The notes under the pieces: generated by a model
Database searches by the model: none
Told to the model about the DNA's origin: nothing
What the model saw: only the letters and a program-made list of their open reading frames with translations
Assembly (NCBI GenBank): GCA_964353405.1
Contig: CAYGWJ010000355.1
Span: 1 to 17,744, forward strand
DNA from: JBGLNJ01 sp964353405
GTDB taxonomy: Bacteria; Chloroflexota; Anaerolineae; Fen-1058
Reading direction: 5' to 3'
Length of the DNA stretch: 17,744 bases
Position numbers and translations under genes: made by a program
Shown: piece by piece, positions 1 through 7,815 of the stretch
Layout of the letters: the number at the start of each line of letters is the position of its first letter
How positions within the stretch are numbered: position 1 is the first letter of the stretch

Positions 1-30
1 TGCAAGAGCTAAGTAGTCTGCAAGATGGTT

Positions 31-58
31 TTGTCCGTTTGGCTTTACGCGATATAAT
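31..58 (+). promoter_or_regulatory. Promoter of the MNT gene, probably leaderless
   Basis: A -35-like TTGTCC (31-36) and a perfect TATAAT (53-58) are separated by 16 bases. Only seven bases lie between the -10 box and the ATG at 66, so transcription should begin at or next to the start codon. There is no Shine-Dalgarno sequence. The same arrangement recurs at 9612-9640 before the relic copy of this gene, which supports its being a real promoter. Transcription start is inferred, not seen. Confidence 0.6.
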
Positions 59-65
59 ACCAGCT

Positions 66-422
66 ATGAACATTCAACGGCAGCAGAAACTAACGGAAGC
101 GCTCGAACGTATCCTGCGGGTACTCATTACGCACTATCAGCCCGAGAAGGTCATCCTCTTCGGCTCAATGGCGAATGCCGAAGTGGGTGAGTGGAGCGAC
201 CTCGATCTGGTCATCATCCGGGATACATCTTTGCCATTTCTCGAACGGCTCGTAGAGGTCGCTCTACTCTGTCAAGCGCGAGTAGGGGTTGATTACTTTG
301 TCTATACGCCAAGTGAGTTTGCGCAGATGATTGCCGAAAAGAACCCATTTATAGTGAACGAAATCGTCTGCAAGGGAAAGGTGCTGTATGAGCGCCAACT
401 TGCCACAGCGATGGCTGGATAA
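66..422 (+). CDS. MNT-type nucleotidyltransferase (antitoxin of a MNT/HEPN pair)
   Basis: A 118-residue minimal nucleotidyltransferase of the pol-beta superfamily. The GS...DxD signature is visible: G33-S34, then D45 and D47 (SDLDLVII), with a probable third acidic residue in GVDYFVYTP. Proteins of this size usually pair with a HEPN-domain ribonuclease and neutralise it by AMPylation; that role is family knowledge. The ATG at 66 is chosen over an in-frame TTG at 39 because the TTG lies inside the promoter and the relic copy at 9647 starts with the same MN.QRQQKL. The 3' end overlaps the HEPN reading frame (starting at 388) by 35 bases, as expected for a coupled pair. The HEPN gene is broken, so this is probably an orphan antitoxin. 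Confidence 0.85.
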   Translation: MNIQRQQKLTEALERILRVLITHYQPEKVILFGSMANAEVGEWSDLDLVIIRDTSLPFLERLVEVALLCQARVGVDYFVYTPSEFAQMIAEKNPFIVNEIVCKGKVLYERQLATAMAG

Positions 423-592
423 AGCAACCGAGGAAATACTACATCCCCACCCGCTATCCTGACGGTGTTCCAGGTAGTCTGCCAGAAGGGATGCCGAGTA
501 CAACGCAGGCGACACAAGCCATAGCCTCGGCAGAGCAGATCCTGCAATTCGTCACCGAGCGACTGTCGCCACCGCAAACTCCAAGCGCTTGA
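388..592 (+). pseudogene. HEPN-domain toxin remnant, internal deletion plus frameshift
   Basis: From the ATG at 388, inside the MNT gene, the frame reads MSANLPQRWLDKATEE and stops at 462. In the next frame, from about 434, the sequence reads KYYIPTRYPDGVPGSLPEG and continues to a stop at 592 through an alanine-rich helix ending ILQFVTERL. The first piece resembles the N-terminal helix of a HEPN protein and the second its conserved C-terminal YIPTRYP segment and last helix. A full protein is about 120-140 residues, so roughly half, including the central helices, has been deleted and the ends joined out of frame near 434. The product cannot be a functional toxin. Identification rests on pattern recognition, not a search. 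Confidence 0.7.
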
Positions 593-672
593 CGGCCTGT
601 TCCGAAATAGCTGCCGCACCTTCTCCTGCTATTGCCGCCAGGCCTTCCCGCATTTCGCCCAGACTTGGCCTG

Positions 673-711
673 TGCTATAATTAAGAGATGAAAATCGGAC
701 CGCTTCGGTGA
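673..711 (+). promoter_or_regulatory. Extended -10 promoter with a 7-codon minicistron
   Basis: TGC-TATAAT (673-681) is an extended -10 element with no good -35; TTTCGC at 653-658 is a poor match at 17 bases. Six bases after the -10 an ATG at 688 opens a tiny frame, MKIGPLR, ending with TGA at 709-711. The element is well placed to drive the hybrid kinase starting at 817. The minicistron may be a leaderless leader peptide or chance. A similar -10 block occurs at 9733-9742. Confidence 0.5.
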
Positions 712-816
712 AACGTCCATATCGCGCACATTCCATATTGGCGTGCAAATCGGTGTCGCAGACCGGCTCTGGGTAATAGTTTGCGAGCCGCCCACTTTGT
801 CTTTGCAGAGGCATCT

Positions 817-3800
817 ATGCCAGAAGCGAAACGAAAAACTGGCTTAAAAGTCCGCCAAGTGGCACACCCCTCAAGGGTGTCCTGGGGACAGCAGCTCCCT
901 CGGCTTGGTGTGGCGACCATCCCCAATGACCCGTACTGGGTACAAGTGCGGGAAGGCGTTTACCGGGGAGTCCAGCAATGTGGCGCAGAACTGGTCCCGC
1001 TGGAGATGGTTGGCTCCCTCCAGGCCACGACGACACTGGATTCCCCAGCCGTGGCGGAAGAATTCCTGGCGCAGGCGCTAGACGCCCTGATCTGCGTGGA
1101 TTTGCCGCCCGGCGTGGTGGAGCGCTTGCTGGCCAATCAGTTGCCCGTGATCCAGCTCGGTGAGACCGAGGAAATCCAGCATCGGTTGTTCACATCCCCC
1201 CGCGGGCTGTACGAGTGCGCCCGGCTGGCGGGCGAGTATATCGCCCGGCGCTTGGGCGGCCGGGGACGGACGCTCTGTGTAGGGGGGCTGGTGGATGTTG
1301 GCTGTGACAAGGGCAAGAACCGGATTCAAGGTTATGCCGACGCGCTGCGCCCGTTTCCGGATATTGCGGTCCTCCATTGTCCAACGTGCTGGGACTATAC
1401 GCGGGCTTACCCTCAGATCGAAGCGGCGCTGCACGCCTGGGGCCCGCCGATTGACGCCATCTTTGGCATTGCCGACCCCTTGGCGCTGGCCGCCCGGGAT
1501 GCCGGGCGGGCTACCCACATCATTGACCCGCGCACCCTCATCGTAGGCCTCAACGGCGATCCCGAAGCGCTGGCGGCGATTGCCGAGGGCAGCCTGGCCG
1601 GCACCGTGGACACCTCGGCCACCGCGCTTGGGCGCCGGGCAGTCGAGCTGGCGGTGCAGGCCGCCCGAGGGCAGCCGTTGCCGACTCACTATTCATACCC
1701 GTTCCGCCTGCTCACAGCGGAAAATGTGGCGGAGGCAGGCGTTGAGAAGCTTGCGGCCATGGTCAGTATCCTGGATTCTCTGGTGGGCGTGAACCGTCGG
1801 CAGGAGCAATCGCGACTGGCCCAGTTGGAAACCAGCATGGCCATCAATCGTCTCGTAGGGGCCATCCTGGATCGCCGTCAATTGTCTCAGGCCTTGGCCG
1901 ACCTGATCCGCATCAATTATGGTTACGACCAGGGACAGTTCTTCCTGTGGGAAGAGACGGAACAAATGCTGGTTCGCGAGGATGGCGACGGCAGCTGCAT
2001 CCGTCTGCCCCTCGTGGAAGCCGGTCTGCTGGGCCAGGTCATCCGGCAGAATGAACCGATCCTCATCCCGGACTATCGTTACTCGCATCGCTTTTCGCCT
2101 GACCCGGCCTGGCCAGAGACCCGCGGGCGGGTGATCCTCCCCATTCGCCTCGGCGACAAAGTGGTGGGGGTGCTGGACTTGCACAGCCGACAGCCCATCC
2201 AACAATTGCACTGGGAACTGATGGGGTTACAATCGCTGGCCGATCAGGTTGGGGTTGCGATGCGGAATGCCGAATTGTACGCCGCAGCCTTGCAAGCGCG
2301 CACCCAGGCTGAGAAAGCCGACCAGTTAAAAACCCGGCTGTTGGCCAACGTCAGTCACGAACTGCGCACGCCGCTGAATGTGATTCTGGGGTACACCCAG
2401 GCGGCCCTGGCTATGCCCAATCCATACCACATCGATCTGCCACCTGGACTGCAACATGACCTGAACCACATCTATCACAGCGGCGAACATCTCATCCGGC
2501 TCATCAACGACTTGCTTGACCTCTCACGGGCCGAAATTGGCGAACTGGATATCTTTCCCGAAACCATTGCCACTCGCTCGTTCCTGGACCAGGTCTTTCA
2601 TAGTATGGCTGACACCGCCGCCTCGCAGAATGGCGCGATATGGCGACTGTGTTTGCCCGAACGTCTGCCCGTGATCCAGGCCGACCCGGTGCGTCTGCAT
2701 CAGATTCTGCTCAATCTTCTCCATAATGCGTCCAAGTTTACGACCACAGGCGAGATCGTGCTGGGCGCTGACGTAGAGCCACCACACTTGCACGTTTGGG
2801 TGCAGGACACCGGCACTGGCATCCCGGTCGAGATGCAAGAGCGCATCTTTGATCCGTTCGTCACGGGGGATCACCCTGGTCGGCGCAGGGAAGGGATCGG
2901 GTTAGGATTAAGTATCACTCGTCGGCTAGTAGCGCTGCACAGTGGTTCGATGACGCTCGAAAGTCAGCCGAGCCGGGGCAGCACATTTCACATCTATCTG
3001 CCCTTGCCGAATCTGTCCGGTCAGCCGTGTCTCCCATTTACAGAGATCACTCACCCTGTGTTACTGCTGGTCTCGGCCCGCGACCAGCCTGCCGAGGCGA
3101 TTGCGGAGCTTTGTCGTCGCCAAGGGCTGACCATCCGTCGGCTGCGTCCAGGCGATGACTTGACGACATTGCTGGCGCAAGCACAGCCTGCCGCATTAGC
3201 CTGGGATCTTGCCAATGCCAGCTCCGTTGATTGGACGCTGATCGAGCGGCTCCGCAGCCATCCGCAGTTGTGCCATTTGCCCTTTATCCTCTACGGTCAG
3301 GAAGCCAGTGAGACGCCAGACCTGAGCCTGGGCATCACCAATGTGTTGATGAAACCGGTGAGCGGGAAAACGCTGATGGACACGATCGCGGCTCTCCGTC
3401 CAGGCGCCACCGGCTCCATTCTGATTGTAGACGATGACCCGGAGGCATGCGCGGTTTATAGTCGCATTGTGGGCCAAGCCCTGCCGGGCTACCTGATCCG
3501 CACAGCCGAAAATGGCCAGGTGGCCCTGGACTTGATCGCACAGGAAACACCAAGCCTGGTGGTCCTGGATTTGCTCATGCCAGAAGTCGACGGCTTTGCA
3601 GTGTTGGAAAAGATGCGGGCAAATCCCAAGACTCGACAGGTACCGGTTATGGTCATGAGCGGACGGATGCTCTCGTACCAAGACGTTCGACGGCTTGACT
3701 ACATGGGCGTCATCTTCCAGAGCAAAGACCTTTTGTCTGCAGACGAAGCTGTGGCTTGTCTGCAAAAGATGCTCGTCGGCCAAGAGTTGTTGCCTCAACC

Positions 3801-4122
3801 GACCAGCACTCTAGTCAAACGCGCCTTAGCCTATCTCCATCAAAACCATGCCCAGCCTCTCTCGCGCCAGCAAATCGCCCAGGCGATTGGCATAAACGAA
3901 AACTATCTTTCCGAAATCTTTCGCAGGGAAATCGGCCTTTCGCCTTGGGAATGTCTGAACCGCTTTCGGATTATGCGCGCCAAAGAATTGCTCATCAGCA
4001 CCGGCGATAGCATCACAGCCATCGCCGCCTGCGTTGGGTTTGAGGATTCGGCCTACTTTAGCCGGGTATTTCGCAAATACGTCGGCCAGTCGCCTCGATC
4101 CTATCGCCGACGTCCCGCATAA
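817..4122 (+). CDS. Hybrid sensor regulator: PBP-like - GAF - histidine kinase - REC - REC - AraC HTH
   Basis: A 1101-residue single-chain signalling protein without signal peptide or membrane segment, so cytoplasmic. Domains in order: a periplasmic-binding-protein type 1 (LacI/ribose-like) ligand domain at about 28-310; a GAF domain at about 340-490; a histidine kinase with phosphoacceptor H514 (SHELRTPLN), N-box N637 and G-box from D664 (DTGTGIP), then GIGLGLSI; a degenerate receiver from 746 with D797 and MKP but without the acidic pair; a canonical receiver (LIVDDDPE, phosphoacceptor D918); and an AraC-type double HTH from about 999 to the end. The ATG at 817 has AGAGG five bases upstream and is preferred over an in-frame TTG at 781. 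It lies directly before a CUT1 sugar importer, so it probably senses a sugar or sugar phosphate and controls that operon. The layout resembles Bacteroidetes HTCS regulators but with an internal sensor. Confidence 0.9.
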   Translation: MPEAKRKTGLKVRQVAHPSRVSWGQQLPRLGVATIPNDPYWVQVREGVYRGVQQCGAELVPLEMVGSLQATTTLDSPAVAEEFLAQALDALICVDLPPGVVERLLANQLPVIQLGETEEIQHRLFTSPRGLYECARLAGEYIARRLGGRGRTLCVGGLVDVGCDKGKNRIQGYADALRPFPDIAVLHCPTCWDYTRAYPQIEAALHAWGPPIDAIFGIADPLALAARDAGRATHIIDPRTLIVGLNGDPEALAAIAEGSLAGTVDTSATALGRRAVELAVQAARGQPLPTHYSYPFRLLTAENVAEAGVEKLAAMVSILDSLVGVNRRQEQSRLAQLETSMAINRLVGAILDRRQLSQALADLIRINYGYDQGQFFLWEETEQMLVREDGDGSCIRLPLVEAGLLGQVIRQNEPILIPDYRYSHRFSPDPAWPETRGRVILPIRLGDKVVGVLDLHSRQPIQQLHWELMGLQSLADQVGVAMRNAELYAAALQARTQAEKADQLKTRLLANVSHELRTPLNVILGYTQAALAMPNPYHIDLPPGLQHDLNHIYHSGEHLIRLINDLLDLSRAEIGELDIFPETIATRSFLDQVFHSMADTAASQNGAIWRLCLPERLPVIQADPVRLHQILLNLLHNASKFTTTGEIVLGADVEPPHLHVWVQDTGTGIPVEMQERIFDPFVTGDHPGRRREGIGLGLSITRRLVALHSGSMTLESQPSRGSTFHIYLPLPNLSGQPCLPFTEITHPVLLLVSARDQPAEAIAELCRRQGLTIRRLRPGDDLTTLLAQAQPAALAWDLANASSVDWTLIERLRSHPQLCHLPFILYGQEASETPDLSLGITNVLMKPVSGKTLMDTIAALRPGATGSILIVDDDPEACAVYSRIVGQALPGYLIRTAENGQVALDLIAQETPSLVVLDLLMPEVDGFAVLEKMRANPKTRQVPVMVMSGRMLSYQDVRRLDYMGVIFQSKDLLSADEAVACLQKMLVGQELLPQPTSTLVKRALAYLHQNHAQPLSRQQIAQAIGINENYLSEIFRREIGLSPWECLNRFRIMRAKELLISTGDSITAIAACVGFEDSAYFSRVFRKYVGQSPRSYRRRPA

Positions 4123-4175
4123 ATCCCTGCTTCCTATCGGCCCACTCCCGTCTTTTTTCCTTAAAGTCCTTGTTA

Positions 4176-4211
4176 TTGTCCAAGACAACCGGGCCTCTTG
4201 GGCTATATACT
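4176..4211 (+). promoter_or_regulatory. Candidate promoter and operator before the receiver gene
   Basis: AAGACA (4182-4187) and TATACT (4206-4211) are separated by 18 bases and form a plausible promoter. The perfect 13-base palindrome TTGTC-CAA-GACAA (4176-4188) covers the -35 and could be a regulator site. It lies about 65 bases before the receiver gene and the ABC operon. No experimental or comparative support is available. Confidence 0.35.
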
Positions 4212-4253
4212 TTTTTCTAGCCGCTTTGGAAACCTGGCAGGTGGAGAGTCGAG

Positions 4254-4643
4254 ATGCAGCCTGACCTCCCGATTGTCCTGATCATTGAAGATCATCTTCC
4301 CACGCTCGAGCTTTACCAGCGCGAATTGAGCCGGGCTTTTCGGGTCCTGGCGTGTCGTAATCGGCTGGAGGCGCTCCAGGTTTTGCAAAGCCAGTCGGTC
4401 AGCGCAGTGGTGCTTGAACCCGCCGCGTGGGACGGGGAAGGCCGGGCCATCTTGGCTGCGATCACGCAGTCGCCCACTGGGCGTTCTGTTCCGGTGATCG
4501 TGTGCAGCACACAGGATGAGCGCAAGCGCGGCCTCGAGATGGGGGCCACCCTCTGTTTGGTCAAGCCGGTATTGCCAACCACCCTGTTGGAAATACTCTG
4601 CCGAATTACCCACCCCATTAAATCAGAGAAGGAGGCTTTATGA
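4254..4643 (+). CDS. Stand-alone receiver-like protein with Glu in place of the phosphoacceptor Asp
   Basis: A 129-residue single-domain protein with a CheY-like fold pattern. The first strand ends in the acidic pair E12-D13 (LIIEDH), the conserved Lys is K104 (LVKP) and a Ser/Thr follows strand 4 (VCST). The strand-3 position that normally carries the phosphoacceptor Asp is E55 (VVLEPAAWDGEG). Glu at this site often mimics phosphorylation, so the protein may be locked active, or it may only bind a partner. There is no output domain. GGAG lies seven bases before the ATG. Its stop overlaps the start of the first permease (ATGA at 4640-4643), so the two are probably translationally coupled. Partner and role are unknown; the kinase upstream is the obvious candidate. 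Confidence 0.8.
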   Translation: MQPDLPIVLIIEDHLPTLELYQRELSRAFRVLACRNRLEALQVLQSQSVSAVVLEPAAWDGEGRAILAAITQSPTGRSVPVIVCSTQDERKRGLEMGATLCLVKPVLPTTLLEILCRITHPIKSEKEAL

Positions 4644-5569
4644 GCATCAAGACAGCGACCCTGCAACCGGGCTATTCGCAGCCCCAACCGGCCTGGGTCA
4701 AGCGTTGGTTCAATCCAGAAGCCCTGACAGCTTATCTCTTTTTACTTCCCAGTCTGGTCGGCTTTAGCGTCTTTTATGCGGTCCCGGCCATACGCGGCTT
4801 GACGGTCAGCTTTACCAACTGGAACATGCTGCAGGAGCCGCAGTTTGTCGGTTTACAGAACTATGTGCGTCTGATACAAGACCCCGATTTCTGGAATGCG
4901 CTGAAGGTCACCTCCCTGTATGTGCTCTGGAACATTCCCATCCAGACCGTGATTGCCGTCCTGCTGGCGGTTCTGATGGACCGGCTAACGCATTCGAATG
5001 TCCTCCGGGGGATCCTCGTCCTCCCCTGGCTGATGCCGAATGTGGTGGTGGCCCTCCTGTGGCTGTGGCTGATGGACCCTATTCTGGGCTTTATCAACGT
5101 GACCATCAAAGGGATGGGGCTTCAAACCATACCTTTCCTGGGTTCGCCAGGCTTGGCTATTCCCTCGATTGCACTCATCAACATCTGGCGGCACATGGGC
5201 TACACGGCGCTGCTGGTCTTTGCCGGACTGCAGACGATTGACCGTTCGATCTACGAGGCGGGCAGCGTAGATGGGGCCTCGGAAGCCCAGATGTTTTGGG
5301 GCATCACTTTGCCCCTCTTGCGCCCGGTGCTGGTGTTTGTCCTGGTGACCTCGATCGTCGGGTCATTTCAAATCTTTGACACGGTCGCGATCACCACCAA
5401 GGGCGGGCCGGTTAACGCGACCAAGGTGATCAACTGGCTGATCTACGAGCATGCCTTTGTGCGGTTCAATATGGGCTACGCGACGGCGCTCTCGGTGGTC
5501 TTGTTCCTGATTCTAGTCGTCGTCAGCCTCATCCAGATGCGTCTGATGCGCGCCGGCGAAGTGGACTAG
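4640..5569 (+). CDS. Sugar ABC transporter permease (MalF/UgpA type)
   Basis: A 309-residue inner-membrane protein of the CUT1 family, one of two permeases that form the translocation channel. About six hydrophobic segments are visible, the first at about 33-55 (AYLFLLPSLVGF). The cytoplasmic EAA loop that docks the ATPase starts at E206 (YEAGSVDGAS, then LPLLRP). A strong AAGGAGG just before the ATG lies inside the upstream receiver gene, and the ATGA overlap suggests coupling. The family imports mono- and oligosaccharides or glycerol phosphate; the substrate cannot be read from the sequence. Confidence 0.93.
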   Translation: MSIKTATLQPGYSQPQPAWVKRWFNPEALTAYLFLLPSLVGFSVFYAVPAIRGLTVSFTNWNMLQEPQFVGLQNYVRLIQDPDFWNALKVTSLYVLWNIPIQTVIAVLLAVLMDRLTHSNVLRGILVLPWLMPNVVVALLWLWLMDPILGFINVTIKGMGLQTIPFLGSPGLAIPSIALINIWRHMGYTALLVFAGLQTIDRSIYEAGSVDGASEAQMFWGITLPLLRPVLVFVLVTSIVGSFQIFDTVAITTKGGPVNATKVINWLIYEHAFVRFNMGYATALSVVLFLILVVVSLIQMRLMRAGEVD

Positions 5570-5588
5570 TTCATATAAATATACTCAA

Positions 5589-5608
5589 CCCCTGGGACTT
5601 GCCAGGGG
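5589..5608 (+). other. Intercistronic hairpin in the ABC operon
   Basis: CCCCTGG (5589-5595) pairs perfectly with CCAGGGG (5602-5608) across a six-base loop, 20 bases after the permease stop. No T-run follows, so it is more likely an mRNA-stabilising or partial attenuating element than a full terminator. It sits in the 109-base gap between permease and ATPase, the widest gap between structural genes of this operon. Confidence 0.45.
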
Positions 5609-5678
5609 CAACTGGAACTGGCCCGGTGGTGACGGGTATTGACCCCGGCTCGGTCCCAAATTCACAAGGAGGCCTACC

Positions 5679-6779
5679 ATGGCCAGTGTCAAATACGAGC
5701 ACGTGTTCAAGCGGTACGGGGAGGTCGTGGCAGTCAACGACTTTAACATTGATGTTGCCGACAAGGAATTTCTTGTCTTTGTCGGCCCGTCCGGCTGCGG
5801 CAAGTCCACCAGTCTGCGAATGCTAGCCGGATTGGAAGAGGTAAGCGAGGGCAATATCTACATCGGCGACAGACTCGTCAACGATGTCGCGCCCAAGGAC
5901 CGTGACATCGCCATGGTGTTCCAGTCCTACGCGCTTTACCCGCACATGACCGTGTACGAAAACATGGCGTTCGGGCTAAAGCTGCGCAAGACGCCCAAGG
6001 CCGAGATCGATCGGCGCGTGAAGGAAGCCGCGCAACTCCTGGGCATCGAGCAACTGCTGGGCCGCAAGCCCAAACAGCTCTCCGGTGGTCAGCGCCAGCG
6101 CGTGGCCGTTGGGCGCGCTATCGTCCGCGAACCCAAGGTCTTTCTCTTGGACGAGCCACTCTCCAACCTGGACGCTAAACTGCGCGTCGAAACCCGGGCC
6201 AATATTTCCAAGCTGCACCAACGCTTGGGGACGACATTCATTTACGTGACGCACGACCAGACCGAGGCGATGACGATGGGCACGCGCATCGCCGTGATGA
6301 AGGACGGCATCCTGCACCAGATTGACACGCCGCAGACGCTGTACGATCGGCCCGCCAACGTTTTTGTGGCCGGGTTCATCGGCTCGCCGGCGATGAACTT
6401 TTTCGATGTGCGCCTGACCACCCGTGACGGCAAGCTTGTCATTGACGGCGGTTCCTTCCATTTGGACGTGCCGACAGATCGCCTCAAGGCGCTGCAGCCC
6501 TACGCCGGCAAAGACCTCGTCATGGGCATCCGCCCAGAAGACCTGCACGATCCGGAATTCACACCGCCCGGCGTGGTGGCGGGCCGCATTCCATCTGAGG
6601 TGGACGTGACCGAGCTGATGGGCAGCTCGGTGAACCTGTACCTGCTCTCTGGCGGCAAACAGTTCGTCGCCATCGTGGATCCGCGCACCCGTGCCCGTGT
6701 AGGCAACAAGGTTGACATCGTCGCCAACATGGGGAATTTCCACATCTTTGACAAACAGACCGAACAGGCTATCCGCTAG
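5679..6779 (+). CDS. Sugar ABC transporter ATPase (MsmX/UgpC/MalK type)
   Basis: A 366-residue ATP-binding subunit that would power the flanking permeases. Walker A is at 36-44 (GPSGCGKST), followed by the Q-loop (VFQSYALYPHM), the signature LSGGQRQRVAVGRA, Walker B with D-loop (VFLLDEPLSNLD) and the switch His in THDQTEAM. The last 120 residues fit the OB/TOBE regulatory domain of MalK-like ATPases (GIRPEDL). AAGGAGG lies six bases before the ATG. The gene sits between the two permease genes. Because MsmX-type ATPases often serve several importers, this subunit need not be dedicated to one sugar. Confidence 0.95.
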   Translation: MASVKYEHVFKRYGEVVAVNDFNIDVADKEFLVFVGPSGCGKSTSLRMLAGLEEVSEGNIYIGDRLVNDVAPKDRDIAMVFQSYALYPHMTVYENMAFGLKLRKTPKAEIDRRVKEAAQLLGIEQLLGRKPKQLSGGQRQRVAVGRAIVREPKVFLLDEPLSNLDAKLRVETRANISKLHQRLGTTFIYVTHDQTEAMTMGTRIAVMKDGILHQIDTPQTLYDRPANVFVAGFIGSPAMNFFDVRLTTRDGKLVIDGGSFHLDVPTDRLKALQPYAGKDLVMGIRPEDLHDPEFTPPGVVAGRIPSEVDVTELMGSSVNLYLLSGGKQFVAIVDPRTRARVGNKVDIVANMGNFHIFDKQTEQAIR

Positions 6780-6797
6780 CCAGTAAGGAGGAAAAAC

Positions 6798-7706
6798 ATG
6801 ACAACGATAGCAAGGCCAAAGGCCAAGCGTCCGGTGAATATGGGTAGGATCGGGATGTGGGGCGTCATGGCGGTGGTGGTCTTTATCACGCTGTTTCCTT
6901 TCTACTGGGTATTGCGTACCGCGTTGATCCCCTCCCCGCTGACCTTAACCACCGCTACGTCGCTGCTGCCCGTCCAGTCCACCTTGGATAATTTCCTGCG
7001 GGTAATGGGGCTTATGGATCCTGCCAAGGCGGTGGCTCTTGGCGGCGCCGGGCAGTCGATCAATTTCATCGTCGCCTTGCGCAACTCGTTTTTTTTCGCG
7101 TTGGCGATTACGGTCAGCCAGGTGTTCTTCTGTGCGATGGGCGCGTATGCGTTTGCCCGCTTGCAGTTCCCGCTGCGGAACATCCTCTTCACGTTGTATA
7201 TTTCGGCGTTGACGATCCCCAGCATTGTGATGCTGATCCCCAACTTTATCTTGATGCGCCAGCTCGGCTGGATCGGCACCTTCCAGGGGATGATGTCGCC
7301 CTACCTCCTGATGACGCCATTTGCCGTCTTTTTTATGCGCCAGTTCTTCCTGGGGGTTAATCGGGAAATTGAGGAAGCTGGCCTGATAGACGGCGCCAGC
7401 CGCTTTATGATCTTCTGGCGGATTATTTTGCCCATCGCCCAGCCACAAGTGGTAACGCTGGGGGTCATCACGTTCATCGCGGCGTGGAATGACTACCTGT
7501 GGCCGTTGATCGTCGGCGGGCAGAATGTTAACACACGCGTGCTGACCGTGGCGCTAGGAATTTTCCGCTCGCAAACCTCCTATGGCGCGCCAGATTGGAG
7601 CGGTTTGATGTCAGGCACAACGCTGGCCATTATTCCCACCATTCTCGTCTTCTTTATTGTGGGCCGACGTTTGCTAGATTCGATCGGGTTTACCGGGATC
7701 AAATAA
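6798..7706 (+). CDS. Sugar ABC transporter permease (MalG/UgpE type)
   Basis: A 302-residue inner-membrane protein of the CUT1 MalG branch. It has an N-terminal membrane segment (about 20-40) after a short basic tail, and five more hydrophobic segments. The EAA loop starts at E193 (EEAGLIDGAS, then LPIAQP), and the protein ends in the family-typical GFTGIK. A strong AAGGAGG precedes the ATG. It is 18 bases from the ATPase gene, so co-transcribed. Confidence 0.93.
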   Translation: MTTIARPKAKRPVNMGRIGMWGVMAVVVFITLFPFYWVLRTALIPSPLTLTTATSLLPVQSTLDNFLRVMGLMDPAKAVALGGAGQSINFIVALRNSFFFALAITVSQVFFCAMGAYAFARLQFPLRNILFTLYISALTIPSIVMLIPNFILMRQLGWIGTFQGMMSPYLLMTPFAVFFMRQFFLGVNREIEEAGLIDGASRFMIFWRIILPIAQPQVVTLGVITFIAAWNDYLWPLIVGGQNVNTRVLTVALGIFRSQTSYGAPDWSGLMSGTTLAIIPTILVFFIVGRRLLDSIGFTGIK

Positions 7707-7815
7707 AATCAGTAAGGAGGTGGAAAATAGCTTGACAGATTTGCTGATCATTCCATCAGCGCGATCAAACCCAGACAAAAAAGAACCACCCTACTACTCT
7801 TCAAAGGAGAAGAAA

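Noticed and set aside
39..65. TTG start giving a nine-residue longer MNT protein
   Set aside because: The extension lies inside the promoter (TATAAT at 53-58), and the relic copy shares only the part from ATG 66.
726..746. Imperfect dyad GCAC...CCATATTGG...GTGC as an operator of the hybrid kinase gene
   Set aside because: The arms are asymmetrically spaced and short; too likely by chance.
7732..7760. TTGACA as a promoter inside the importer operon
   Set aside because: No -10-like sequence lies 16-19 bases downstream.
7720..7815. GTG start giving a 32-residue longer substrate-binding protein
   Set aside because: It would put polar residues before a clear lipoprotein signal peptide; ATG 7816 has its own well-spaced ribosome site.
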